64,000 nt of DNA from positions 4,284-68,283 of the forward strand of contig JANNNX010000008.1 of assembly GCA_031398745.1 (NCBI GenBank), read 5' to 3'. Below the pieces are notes generated by a model. It did not search any database, was not told the DNA's origin, and was given only the letters and a program-made list of their open reading frames with translations. Positions 16,025 to 24,488 of this stretch are shown piece after piece. The first letter of the stretch is position 1. Each line of letters starts with the position of its first letter. This DNA comes from JANNNX01 sp031398745 (GTDB lineage Bacteria > Actinomycetota > Acidimicrobiia > Acidimicrobiales > CADCSY01). The translations under genes were made by a program, and so were the position numbers.

Positions 16025-18829
16025 TCAGCTCGGGAGTTCGGCCTGCGCGAGATGGGTCCGTGAGGACACGCCGAGCTTCACGAAGACCTTGCGCAGGTGG
16101 TACTCGACCGTGCTCGTCGAGATGTAGAGCTGGGCCGCGATCTCGTGGTTCCGCTCGCCCGCGGCGGCGAGTCGCGCGATCTGTGCTTCCTGAGGGGTGA
16201 GGGCCGCCCCGGAGGGCTTGGACCGCTTCCGCACGTGCTCGCCCGTCGCCGCGAGCTCCCCTGCGGCACGGGTCGCGAAGCGCTCGGCCCCCATCGCCTC
16301 GAATGTCTCGAGCGCGTCCTGCAGTGGCTGCCGGGCGTCGCGACGGCGCCTCGCCCGCCGCAGCCACTCTCCGTAGAGGAGGTTGGTTCGTGCCTGCTCC
16401 GTCGCCAGCGTCGACCGTGAGATCTCCTCGCGCGCGGACCGGAACAGATCGTCCGCCTCGTCGCCGTCCGCCATGAGCGCTCGAGACCGGAGCAGCAGCG
16501 CTCGCGCCCAGGACGTACAGGACGCGTCGACGTGGTCAGCGAGTTGCACGACCGCTCGCTCGGCCACGTCCGCCTCGCCGCAGCGCGTCGCGGCCTCGGC
16601 GAGGTCGGCCAGAGCGACGGTTCCAAGGCCCACGCGGCCATGCCCCACACCGTGTTGCGCGGTGCGGAGGGCGGCCTCGTAGTGGCCACCACCGATCTCG
16701 AGCACCGTCAGCGCCGCGTACGCCTGATCGATGGCGACCCCCCTCCCCTGCTCGTGCCCCTCCTGCATCATTCGGCGCGCTCCGACTCGCGTCGCGTCCT
16801 CCCTTCCCTGCCACGCGTCGGCCATGACCTGCGCAGCCGCCGGTGACCCGAGCAGACCGCGGACGCCCGTGAGCGCGACGAGGTCCTCGGCCTCGGCGAG
16901 GTGCGAGGCTGCCGATCCGGGCCGCCCCTGCAGGACCTCCAACCAACTGCGAAAACCAAGTGCGAGGGGGAGCGCGGCGAGCGCTCCGGTGCCGCGGGCC
17001 AGCTCCACCCAGGCCCGCGTGAGTTCGTCCCATCTCCGGTCGTCGAGGATCCCAACGGCCGAGAGAACCGTGCCGAAGTAGACGACGTGGACGTGGTGTC
17101 CAGCGGCCTGTTCGAACCGGGTGCGGTCTCTGGCCGCGTCGGCCACCGCGGCGCGCAACAACGGCACCGCTTCCCGGGCTCCGTCCGCGAGCTGGAGGGC
17201 GACTCCCCCGAGGAGCTGGCGCAGTGGCGCCGGCACCTGCGGCTCGGCCCCGAGACTCCGGGAGGCGTCCGCCATCGCCAGTCGGGTGCTGTCGTCGAGG
17301 AGGTGGGTGCCTCCCAGCGCGATGGCGTCCGCGGCCACACAGATGCCGAGTGCCAGTTCAGCGTCGTCGAGACTCACGTCGGACAGCGCTCGGGCCAGGA
17401 ACTCACCCGCCTCTCGGACGTCCCCGCCGACCAGATGGATCAACGCGGCGGTCCACGCGGCGTTGCCGCGATGCCGTACGTCCAACCCCGTGGCCGTCGC
17501 CCGATCGAGCATCTCCTGGGCACGGTGGCTTCGGCCCGCGGTGAGCTCGGTGCGGGCCGCCTCCAGGAGCCGGTCGGTGGCGCGGGACTGGTCGGGCGTG
17601 AGCTCGGCGGCGCGCCAGAGATACGCCGCCGCCACCGAGGCGCCGCCCTGTCGCCGGAGACGCTCGGAGGCCGCTTCGAGCTCGACCGCGGTCTGCTCGT
17701 CGGGTCCAGCGGCGGCCGCCCCGAGGTGCCAGGCGCGTCGGTCAGCCTCACCCTCGGCGTCGAGCACGTGGGCCAGCGCCGCGTGCGCGGCGCGGCGCTG
17801 TGCGGGGGTGGCCGAGTAGTAGACCGCGGAACGTACGAGCGGGTGCCGGAACTCGACCTTCGGCGTGAAAGACACGAGGCCTGTCGCCTCGGCCACCTCC
17901 ACCGCGTCGTCCCACGGCGTGCGTACCAGCACGTTCGCCGCCCGTCGCAGCAGGCCTGGGTCTCCCATCCGCTCCGCGCTCGCCAGCAGGACCAGCGTGC
18001 GCCCGTCGTCGTTGAGCTGGTGCAGCCTCGACTGGAACACCCGGGAGAGGCGCGCCCCGATCGGCAGCGGGTCGGGAAGCGGTACCGCGCCCCGCAGCTG
18101 CTCGGCCGACAGCACACTCGGAAGCTCAGCCAGCGCGAGCGGATTGCCCTCGGTGGCGGCAACGAGTCGATCGGCGACGTCGGGATCGATCGCGGTCTTG
18201 ACGGAGGACGTCAGGAGCTCGAGTGCCTCGACGGGGGCCAGCCCGGCCACCTCGAGTCGGGGAACGCCTTCGAAGCCGTCCCAGCTGGTCGGTGTCGTGC
18301 GCGTCGCCGCGAGGAGCACGACGCGCTCGGCATGCAGCCTCCGAGCGACGAACGACAGAACCGTCAGCGACTCGTCATCGATCCACTGTGCGTCGTCGAC
18401 CACCACGAGGACGGGCCGAAGCCCGGCGGCATCGGCCAGCAAGGTCAGCACGGCCAGCCCGACGAGGTAGGGGTCGGGCTGGTCGTGCGGCACCGTACCG
18501 AGCACGGCCTGCAGCACACGACGTTGCGGGTCGGGCAGCGCCTCGAAGGCGCTGACGAGTGGGAGCACGAGCTGGTGCACGCCGGCGAAGCCAAACGCCA
18601 TCTCGGACTCGACCCCCGTGACGTGCAGCACTTGGAAGTCGCTCGCGGCGTCGACCGTGTGGCGTAGCAGCGACGACTTGCCGATCCCCGCCGGGCCGGA
18701 GAGGACAAGGGAGCCGCTCCGGCTGCGAAGTGCATCCTGGAGCAGCGCGTCGATGACCCCACGCTCTCGGGCGCGGCCACCGAAGACGGGGTGCAGTGTC
18801 TCCTGTTCCTGGCCATTCCCGTTCGACAC
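16025..18829 (-). CDS. Large ATP-binding LuxR-family regulator (LAL/MalT-like)
   Basis: 934 residues. The N-terminal AAA domain has Walker A GPAGIGKSS (45-53) and Walker B-like VLVVVDDAQWID. A long TPR-like helical middle region follows. The C-terminal LuxR HTH (about 870-930) contains LTPQEAQIARLAAAGERNHEIAA and ISTSTVEYHLRKVFVKLGV. LAL regulators activate transcription after inducer and ATP binding. The start is GTG with GAGGAGGG upstream. The five-gene stress operon starts 88 nt downstream on the same strand, so it may be a target; this is inference only. Confidence 0.92.
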   Translation of the reverse strand: MSNGNGQEQETLHPVFGGRARERGVIDALLQDALRSRSGSLVLSGPAGIGKSSLLRHTVDAASDFQVLHVTGVESEMAFGFAGVHQLVLPLVSAFEALPDPQRRVLQAVLGTVPHDQPDPYLVGLAVLTLLADAAGLRPVLVVVDDAQWIDDESLTVLSFVARRLHAERVVLLAATRTTPTSWDGFEGVPRLEVAGLAPVEALELLTSSVKTAIDPDVADRLVAATEGNPLALAELPSVLSAEQLRGAVPLPDPLPIGARLSRVFQSRLHQLNDDGRTLVLLASAERMGDPGLLRRAANVLVRTPWDDAVEVAEATGLVSFTPKVEFRHPLVRSAVYYSATPAQRRAAHAALAHVLDAEGEADRRAWHLGAAAAGPDEQTAVELEAASERLRRQGGASVAAAYLWRAAELTPDQSRATDRLLEAARTELTAGRSHRAQEMLDRATATGLDVRHRGNAAWTAALIHLVGGDVREAGEFLARALSDVSLDDAELALGICVAADAIALGGTHLLDDSTRLAMADASRSLGAEPQVPAPLRQLLGGVALQLADGAREAVPLLRAAVADAARDRTRFEQAAGHHVHVVYFGTVLSAVGILDDRRWDELTRAWVELARGTGALAALPLALGFRSWLEVLQGRPGSAASHLAEAEDLVALTGVRGLLGSPAAAQVMADAWQGREDATRVGARRMMQEGHEQGRGVAIDQAYAALTVLEIGGGHYEAALRTAQHGVGHGRVGLGTVALADLAEAATRCGEADVAERAVVQLADHVDASCTSWARALLLRSRALMADGDEADDLFRSAREEISRSTLATEQARTNLLYGEWLRRARRRRDARQPLQDALETFEAMGAERFATRAAGELAATGEHVRKRSKPSGAALTPQEAQIARLAAAGERNHEIAAQLYISTSTVEYHLRKVFVKLGVSSRTHLAQAELPS

Positions 18830-19055
18830 GGCGCCCTCCTCGCCAGGCGCGACCCTCGCACCACCGACGATTCATCACACCACCGATCGAGCGACGTTCG
18901 CCACGGACGAACGTCCCAGTTCCAGACGGTTACTCCTCTCCGGCAAAACACGACCTAATCGGTCGACATTACGGGGTACGCTGGGTCGGTGCTTCGGCGC
19001 GACGGCGGTGGGCCTGCCCACGACCCCGCCGATCCCGAGACGAGAGTGGACCCAC

Positions 19056-19649
19056 ATGTCGGTCACTGACCACCCGATCGCCAACAACGACGCCAAGGCC
19101 ACGGGGTTCACCCGTCAGCAAGAGGCCAACCGCCCGATCGCGGCCCACGCCCCCCGGAGCTACCGGCTCTTCGGGTTCCCCGACCCGGTGAGCGAGACCT
19201 CGGCCCGGCTCGTCGCGGGTGGCGTGGTGACCATGGTGGTCGTCGCCCTCGCGTTCGAGTGGCGGTGGCTCACCGCCGTCATCGCCTACGGGTTCGTCGC
19301 CCGCGTCCTCACCGGGCCCAAGGCCAGCCCTCTGGGCCTACTCGTCACCCGAGTCATCGCCCCCCGGCTGCCCGTCGCCACCAGGTTCGTGCCTGGCCCA
19401 CCGAAGCGGTTCGCCCAGGGCGTCGGTGCCGTGTTCTCGCTCACCGCGCTCGCCCTCACCCTCACCGGGCACTGGGGCGGTGCCCAGGTCGCGCTCGGCC
19501 TCCTGGCCACCGCCGCCTTCCTGGAGGCCGCCTTCCGGCTCTGCCTCGGCTGCACGGGGTTCGCGCTCCTGATGCGCGCCGGCATCATCCCCGACGAGGT
19601 CTGCGAACGCTGCGGCGATCTATGGGGTGCCCGGGCACGCGCCGCCTGA
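19056..19649 (+). CDS. DUF4395 family membrane protein
   Basis: 197 residues with four hydrophobic segments, matching DUF4395: RLFGFPDPVSETSARLVAG at the N-terminus, AVIAYGFVARVLTGPKASP, and LEAAFRLCLGCTGF with a CxxC. A second CxxC occurs in the C-terminal tail (CERCGDLWG). DUF4395 proteins often occur with rhodanese or thioredoxin genes and are suspected to act in sulfur or thiol chemistry. ATG at 19056 marks the family N-terminus. Upstream, 18830-19055 holds both promoters of the divergent pair. Confidence 0.85.
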   Translation: MSVTDHPIANNDAKATGFTRQQEANRPIAAHAPRSYRLFGFPDPVSETSARLVAGGVVTMVVVALAFEWRWLTAVIAYGFVARVLTGPKASPLGLLVTRVIAPRLPVATRFVPGPPKRFAQGVGAVFSLTALALTLTGHWGGAQVALGLLATAAFLEAAFRLCLGCTGFALLMRAGIIPDEVCERCGDLWGARARAA

Positions 19650-19662
19650 CGTCAGATCCCGA

Positions 19663-20343
19663 TCAGCGCGCCGGGGTGATCGGCGCGAGGACCGGGTGCT
19701 GGCCGAGCCACGACGGGAGACGGCGAACCAGGTCTCGCGGGCCGGTGGAGACGATCTGTCCCTGGCGCACGGCGGCGTCGAAGGTGGCGTCGCCCATCCA
19801 CACCTGGGTGAGGGTCCGCAGGTGGGCGGCGACGGTGACGTCCACCTCCCGGCGTGGGTCCACGTCGCACAGATCGACGGTGCCGGCATCCACCACGAAC
19901 CAGTACGGCTTGCGGCCGGCGTCGGGTAGCCCGAGGTCAAGCAACACCACACACGAGTCCCGCCCCAATCCGGCAGGGTCGAGGAATCGGCGCACGTCCC
20001 AGAGCAGCTCGTCGGCGTCGAGGTCGCGGTCCGAGTAGGTGCTGCGAGACCATCGCTGACCCCACTCGCCGAAGGCCAGGACGATCGGGAAAAGCTCCTG
20101 GCCCGCCTCGGTGAGGGTGTAGCGGACCGAGTCTCGCCCCTCGAGCCGCTCGACGACACCAGCCTGCTCGAGCTGCTTGAGGCGCTTGGACAGCGTGGCC
20201 GGCGGGCACGCGGGAATGCCCTTGCGGAGCTCGGTGAACCGGCTGCTGCCGGACAGGAGCTCACGCACGACCAGGATCGCCCACCGCTCACAGAGGACGT
20301 CGGCGGCCTTGGCCACCGGGCAGAACGACGGGTACTCGGGCAC
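19663..20343 (-). CDS. HxlR-type winged-helix regulator with C-terminal domain
   Basis: 226 residues. The N-terminal 100 residues are a classic HxlR winged helix: CPVAKAADVLCERWAILVVRELL, FTELRKGIPACPPATLSKRLKQL, then the wing RYTLTEAGQEL. A Cys near the N-terminus (C8), which family members can use as a redox sensor, is present. The C-terminal 110 residues resemble an SCP2-like domain. GTG at 20343 is chosen because it starts the conserved N-terminus. It diverges from the ABC transporter gene across a long composite dyad at 20379-20415, its likely operator. Confidence 0.88.
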   Translation of the reverse strand: MPEYPSFCPVAKAADVLCERWAILVVRELLSGSSRFTELRKGIPACPPATLSKRLKQLEQAGVVERLEGRDSVRYTLTEAGQELFPIVLAFGEWGQRWSRSTYSDRDLDADELLWDVRRFLDPAGLGRDSCVVLLDLGLPDAGRKPYWFVVDAGTVDLCDVDPRREVDVTVAAHLRTLTQVWMGDATFDAAVRQGQIVSTGPRDLVRRLPSWLGQHPVLAPITPAR

Positions 20344-20378
20344 GCCCGCACGGTAGCCACATCGGCCCGGGCGAGCTG

Positions 20379-20415
20379 GTTCAGACGTTGTACCGGGTTG
20401 GTACACACCCTGAAC
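20379..20415. promoter_or_regulatory. 37-bp composite dyad, likely HxlR operator
   Basis: Two nested inverted repeats share one centre at 20397: GTTCAG-N4-TGTACC-N5-GGTACA-N4-CTGAAC. Both arm pairs are perfect and the spacers are symmetric. It lies 35 bp from the HxlR start and 62 bp from the ABC transporter start, so binding could control both directions. That the HxlR protein binds here is inferred from position. Confidence 0.7.
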
Positions 20416-20477
20416 TGGAGGCAGGCGCACCGCGCTCCCGACGATGGCCTGACCGTCATCGAAGCCAGGAGCGCCGG

Positions 20478-21350
20478 ATGCCCGAGACCGCAGTCATCAC
20501 CATCGGCAGGCGAGAGCCCACACCGACCGAGCCCGAACCCGTCGTCGCCCTCGAGGCGGCGTCGCACCAGCGGGGCGGCGTCACCCTGCTGGCGGACGTG
20601 AACCTGGCCTTGGCCCCTGGCTGCCTCGTCGCTCTGGCGGGACCGAGCGGGGCCGGAAAGACAACGCTGCTGGCGGTGCTCGGCGGACTGGTGGCGCCGT
20701 CGGCGGGTCGGGTGGTCCATCGACTCGCAACCGACCAGGGGGGCGGCGGACAGCTCGGCTATGTCCCCCAGGACGACATCGTCCCGCTCGACCTGACCGT
20801 CGACCGCGTGGTCGCATCGGCGGCCGCGCTCGTGCTGGCCGACCCGCCGGAAGATCGTCGGCCACGGGTCGACCAAGTGCTCGCGGCCATGGGCCTCACC
20901 CACCGCCGTGACACCGTGGTGAGGCGACTGAGCGGCGGGGAGCGCAAGCGGGTCAGCGTCGCGGTGGAGCTGCTCAGCACCCCGCAGCTCTTCCTCCTCG
21001 ACGAGCCGACGTCGGGTCTCGATCCGGCCGCGTCGGCGGCGCTGCTGGCTCGACTCCGCGGCCTCGCCGCCGAGGGATCCACGGTCGTGGTCACCACGCA
21101 CTCCCCGGTCGACATCGATCGCTGCGAGGTGGTCGTGTTCCTCGCGGTGGGCGGGTCGGTCGCCTTCGTCGGCACGCCTCACGACGCTCGACGCCACTTC
21201 GGTGTCGACGACCTCGCCGAGGTCTACCCGATGTTGGTGGCGGCGCCGAAGCCCCCGACGCCCGCTCCGGTCGGGGCCAGGCGTGGTCCGGCCACCTCCT
21301 CGCCGAGGGTGGCGCCCCGGCGACCGACGACGTCCTTTGGGAGGCAGTAG
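20478..21350 (+). CDS. ABC transporter ATPase half (ABCG-like), ends at in-frame TAG
   Basis: 290 residues with a full ABC ATPase: Walker A GPSGAGKTT, signature RLSGGERKR, Walker B LFLLDEPTSGLD and H-loop TTHSPVD. The GGERKR signature and the order of parts are those of ABCG-type half-transporters, where the ATPase is fused to an ABC-2 permease. The frame ends at TAG 21348-21350 just after a 40-residue Pro/Ala/Arg linker. The following permease is in the same frame and continues the family pattern without a gap, so this stop may be a nonsense mutation. GGAG lies upstream of the ATG. Confidence 0.85.
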   Translation: MPETAVITIGRREPTPTEPEPVVALEAASHQRGGVTLLADVNLALAPGCLVALAGPSGAGKTTLLAVLGGLVAPSAGRVVHRLATDQGGGGQLGYVPQDDIVPLDLTVDRVVASAAALVLADPPEDRRPRVDQVLAAMGLTHRRDTVVRRLSGGERKRVSVAVELLSTPQLFLLDEPTSGLDPAASAALLARLRGLAAEGSTVVVTTHSPVDIDRCEVVVFLAVGGSVAFVGTPHDARRHFGVDDLAEVYPMLVAAPKPPTPAPVGARRGPATSSPRVAPRRPTTSFGRQ

Positions 21351-22139
21351 GGGGCGCTGACACGACGGAGCGCGGCGCAACTGGCCCACAGCCGCCTGAC
21401 GCTGGCCATCCTTCTCGGCTCGCCGCTGCTGGTGACCCTGATGATGGCGACGTTGTTCCCGTCGGGCGGTCTCGACGGGGCGACGCGGTCGTTGACCGCG
21501 GTCCAGGAGTCGTACTGGATCTGCTTCGCGTCGTTCTTCTTCGGTCTCACCTATGGGCTGCTCCAGGTGGTCACCGAGATGCCGATCGTGCGCCGGGACC
21601 GACTCAGCGGGGTCCGGACGAGCGCGTATGTGGCGGCAAAGGTCGCGGTGCTCGTGCCGGTGCTGCTCGCGGTCAACGTGAGCATGCTGGCGACCCTCAG
21701 GGCGACCGACCGGCTGCCCACCCTCGACCCCGCCACCTGGCTCCAGCTCGGCGTGACCGCGTCGTTGATCTCGTTCGCGGCGCTGGCCACCGGGCTCCTG
21801 GCGTCGGCCGCGGTGGGGGACACGACCCAGGCGACGCTCGCGCTGCCGATGATCTGCTTCCCGCAGGTGCTCTTCGCCGGGGTCCTCGTCCCGAGGGCGG
21901 CCATGACCTCGGTGGGCCGGGCGATGAGCGACGTCCTGGTGACCCGATGGGGGTTCGAGGCGATCGGCGGTGCGCTGGGCCTCGGCGGGCGAGGAAGCTC
22001 CCGTCCCGACCCCTACGCCACCACCTTCGCCGGCACGGTCAGCCACGACTGGGTCGTGTTGGCAGCGATCGCGGCGACGATGCTCGCCGGCACGGTGGTG
22101 GTCCTACGGCGGCGATCGCAGTTTGCGGGCGGGCGGTGA
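21351..22139 (+). pseudogene. ABC-2 permease half, severed by in-frame amber codon
   Basis: Reading on in the same frame from TAG 21348 gives about 262 residues: LTRRSAAQLAHSRLTLAILL, then six hydrophobic segments of an ABC-2 type permease (e.g. IAATMLAGTVVVLRRRSQF at the end). No ATG, GTG or TTG occurs before GTG 21432, which has no ribosome-binding site and would cut the first helix region. The amber replaces what looks like the Trp of an RQW-x2-LTxR linker, one base away (TGG to TAG). Either readthrough, a weak internal start, or loss of function is possible. Confidence 0.65.
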
Positions 22140-22162
22140 GAAGGGAGTGGCCCGTAGGGCGC

Positions 22163-22954
22163 TCAGCTGATCCGGGCCCGGATCACCCGTGCGGTCCCCA
22201 CGGGGTCCACGCCATGGTCGTGCGACTCGGGCACGACCACGAGATCCGCTCCCGGCATGGCGGCCGCCAGTCGCTCCACAGCCGTGGCCAGCACCGGCAT
22301 CGTCGGGTCGCCGCGCAGGATGGTGGTTGGCAGGTCGACCCCGATCATCGCAGCCGTCGGGGTCGAGACGGCTGCGACGAGGCGGTGGTCGTAGACCGCG
22401 GTCGGCGCGAGGGAGACGATCCCGGCGAAGTCCTCGGTGGCCCGGAGCCCTTCGATGGCCGCTTCCGGCAGACCGACGTCTTCCCGCAGGAACGCCAGGA
22501 CCGCCTCCTCGTTGTCGTCGTGGTCCACGAGGGCTTGGAGTCGCTCCGAGAGGTCGGCGGGGGGCTCGTCCTGTCCGAACCGCAACGGGGGCTCGGACAG
22601 GAACAGCTGCCTCACCGGTACTCCGAGGCCCGCCGCGAACAGCGCCAGCACCGCACCCGAGGAATGGCCGAAGACGCCGGCGGCATCGCCGACCGCGTCG
22701 ATGACGGCGCGCAGGTCCTCGGCTTCCCGCTGCGGTGCATAGGGCGCGGTGTCGCCACTGGCGCCACGTCCACGGCGGTCATAGGTGACGCCTTGCAGGC
22801 CCGCATCCGCGAACGCGGCGGCCAACGGCCCTCCCGATGCCGAAGTCGCAAACGCCCCACCGACGATGACCACCGGCGGTCCCGAGCCGACGGACCGGTA
22901 GGCGATCCGCGTCCCATCGGCCGATTCCGCCTGTCGGCCCTGGGAGTCAGGCAT
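22163..22954 (-). CDS. Alpha/beta hydrolase
   Basis: 263 residues. Typical fold marks: VVIVGG after the first strand, YDRRGRGASGD, the nucleophile elbow GHSSG with Ser as nucleophile, and a C-terminal His in PESHDHGVDP. The acid is probably an Asp near TILRGDPTMPV. This pattern is common in small esterases/lipase-like hydrolases of Actinobacteria; the substrate is unknown. Stands alone, convergent with the ABC transporter, gap 23 nt. Confidence 0.88.
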   Translation of the reverse strand: MPDSQGRQAESADGTRIAYRSVGSGPPVVIVGGAFATSASGGPLAAAFADAGLQGVTYDRRGRGASGDTAPYAPQREAEDLRAVIDAVGDAAGVFGHSSGAVLALFAAGLGVPVRQLFLSEPPLRFGQDEPPADLSERLQALVDHDDNEEAVLAFLREDVGLPEAAIEGLRATEDFAGIVSLAPTAVYDHRLVAAVSTPTAAMIGVDLPTTILRGDPTMPVLATAVERLAAAMPGADLVVVPESHDHGVDPVGTARVIRARIS

Positions 22955-23009
22955 TGGACATCTCCTCTCCAGTGCTGATGGCCGCGGAGTACCCCACCCT
23001 CAACGGCCA

Positions 23010-24302
23010 CTAGCCCGGCGGCCGATCAGCCGGAGCGGGGCGTGTCCAGGAGCAGGCCACCCCTTCCGAGGCGGGCGGGCAATGGAACTCCCAGCCGGGA
23101 GGCAAGGGGACGGTGACCTCCCTTCCGGCATCCAGCTCCGTCGCATAACGGTCCCAGTCGAAGTCCGGGAACGGCGTCCGCGCCAACGGCGGGGCCAATG
23201 CGACGGCACTCACCAGCAGCGCGCCGACGGTGGCCGCGTTGGCCAGGGTCACTCGACGCCAGATGGCGATCAGCGCCAGCGCGGCGAGCCACCAGAACGC
23301 CGCCTTGGGGAGCACGAAGTACCGGTCTCCTCCGGCCAGGTTGACGAGTGCCGAGCCGCCGGCTCGGGGAATCGTCACCGCGAGCCCGCCCGCGACGAAC
23401 ACCACGAACCCGACAAAGGCGGCCCGCTGCCCGGTCGGGGACCGTCGGAACCGCCACGCGGCCAGAACACCGAGCGCGGCACAACCCAGGAGGAAGAGCT
23501 CGGTCGGTAGGACGCTGCGGCCGAGGACGTGGGGCTGGAGCGAAGCGCCGAGGCCCTTGACGGCGTCGAGGCTGAACCGCAGTTGCTCGCCCGCGGGCGA
23601 GCGCGAGATCACGACGGTTTGGACCGCGCCGCCCACGGCCAGCACCGCCACCTCGAGGCTGGGACGGGGCAACCACGCCCGGCCCCGGCGCCGCTCGTCC
23701 AGGTAACGCGCCCCGTAGCCCGCCGCGATCGCGCCCGCGGCGAGCACCGCCATCGGGCCAGTGAAGGCAACGACCGCCATGACCGCGGCCCGGGCTGCGG
23801 GGTGCCGGGAGGGCGGCTCCTGGAGGTGCCGCACGACGGCTGCCAACAGGTAGAACTGGGTGAACCACTGGACGTTGGTGATGGTTCCGAAGACCTCGCC
23901 GTTCGTCGGTGTGAGGATCACCGAGGCGACCAGTAGGGGGAAGGACAAGCCCCACCGGCCGAGCACCCGCAGCGACGCGATGCTCATCGCTCCGAGTGCG
24001 ACCGCGGCCGTGTTGTAGATCAGCGGCGCCTGGCTGGCGGGGGCCAGCGTCGCCACCCAGGCGACCAGACGGGGAATGGCGAGCAGGTAGCCGGCGTATG
24101 GCTCGGCCAACTGCGGCAGGTCATGGCCGTGCTGCCCGGCAAAGAAGATGACGCCGTCCTCCGCCCAGAACTGGGGCAGCGTGAACGCGTCGGGCGACTT
24201 GGCGGCGAGCGCGACGAAACTGACGAGCACAGCCAGAAGAGCAGCCCATCGCCGGCGCCTCCACAGCCCCACGGGAGCTGCTCCAACGAGGCCGGGGACC
24301 AT
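23010..24302 (-). CDS. Polytopic membrane protein, possible GT-C glycosyltransferase
   Basis: 430 residues with about ten hydrophobic segments. The first extracytoplasmic loop carries QFWAEDGVIFFAGQHG, an acidic motif of the kind found in GT-C enzymes and related wall-polymer transferases. A long soluble tail (DFDWDRYATELDAGREVTVPLPPG and beyond) ends the protein. GT-C assignment rests only on topology and the ED motif. It may transfer sugars from lipid carriers at the membrane surface, but this is inference. Confidence 0.65.
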   Translation of the reverse strand: MVPGLVGAAPVGLWRRRRWAALLAVLVSFVALAAKSPDAFTLPQFWAEDGVIFFAGQHGHDLPQLAEPYAGYLLAIPRLVAWVATLAPASQAPLIYNTAAVALGAMSIASLRVLGRWGLSFPLLVASVILTPTNGEVFGTITNVQWFTQFYLLAAVVRHLQEPPSRHPAARAAVMAVVAFTGPMAVLAAGAIAAGYGARYLDERRRGRAWLPRPSLEVAVLAVGGAVQTVVISRSPAGEQLRFSLDAVKGLGASLQPHVLGRSVLPTELFLLGCAALGVLAAWRFRRSPTGQRAAFVGFVVFVAGGLAVTIPRAGGSALVNLAGGDRYFVLPKAAFWWLAALALIAIWRRVTLANAATVGALLVSAVALAPPLARTPFPDFDWDRYATELDAGREVTVPLPPGWEFHCPPASEGVACSWTRPAPADRPPG

Positions 24303-24340
24303 AGCGAGGCGACGTTAGCGACGGGCACAGGAGCCCCCGT

Positions 24341-24370
24341 CCGTATGGATCCACCGGGGGATCCATACGG
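24341..24370. terminator. Perfect 12-bp inverted repeat, hairpin
   Basis: CCGTATGGATCC and GGATCCATACGG are separated by 6 nt. It lies between the 3' end of the DUF3592-like gene (24489) and the 5' end of the membrane-protein gene (24302), both on the minus strand. It could end the first transcript or act as an operator for the second. There is no T-run on either side, so it is not a canonical intrinsic terminator. Confidence 0.5.
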
Positions 24371-24488
24371 AGATGGATGAGGTCTCCTCAGACCTCGCCT
24401 CCGTCGAAATCCTTCCGAGATCATCGACATGACGATCGAGGTCAACCCATGAGCATTCGGCGGAGTAGACGGCCAGGTGGATGGCCCG

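Noticed and set aside
19620..22046. Very long open frame antisense to the HxlR and ABC transporter genes
   Set aside because: Such frames arise opposite high-GC genes; its product is Arg/Gly/Pro-rich with no motif. The same applies to long antisense frames at 2042-3289, 7707-9215 and 16901-18667.
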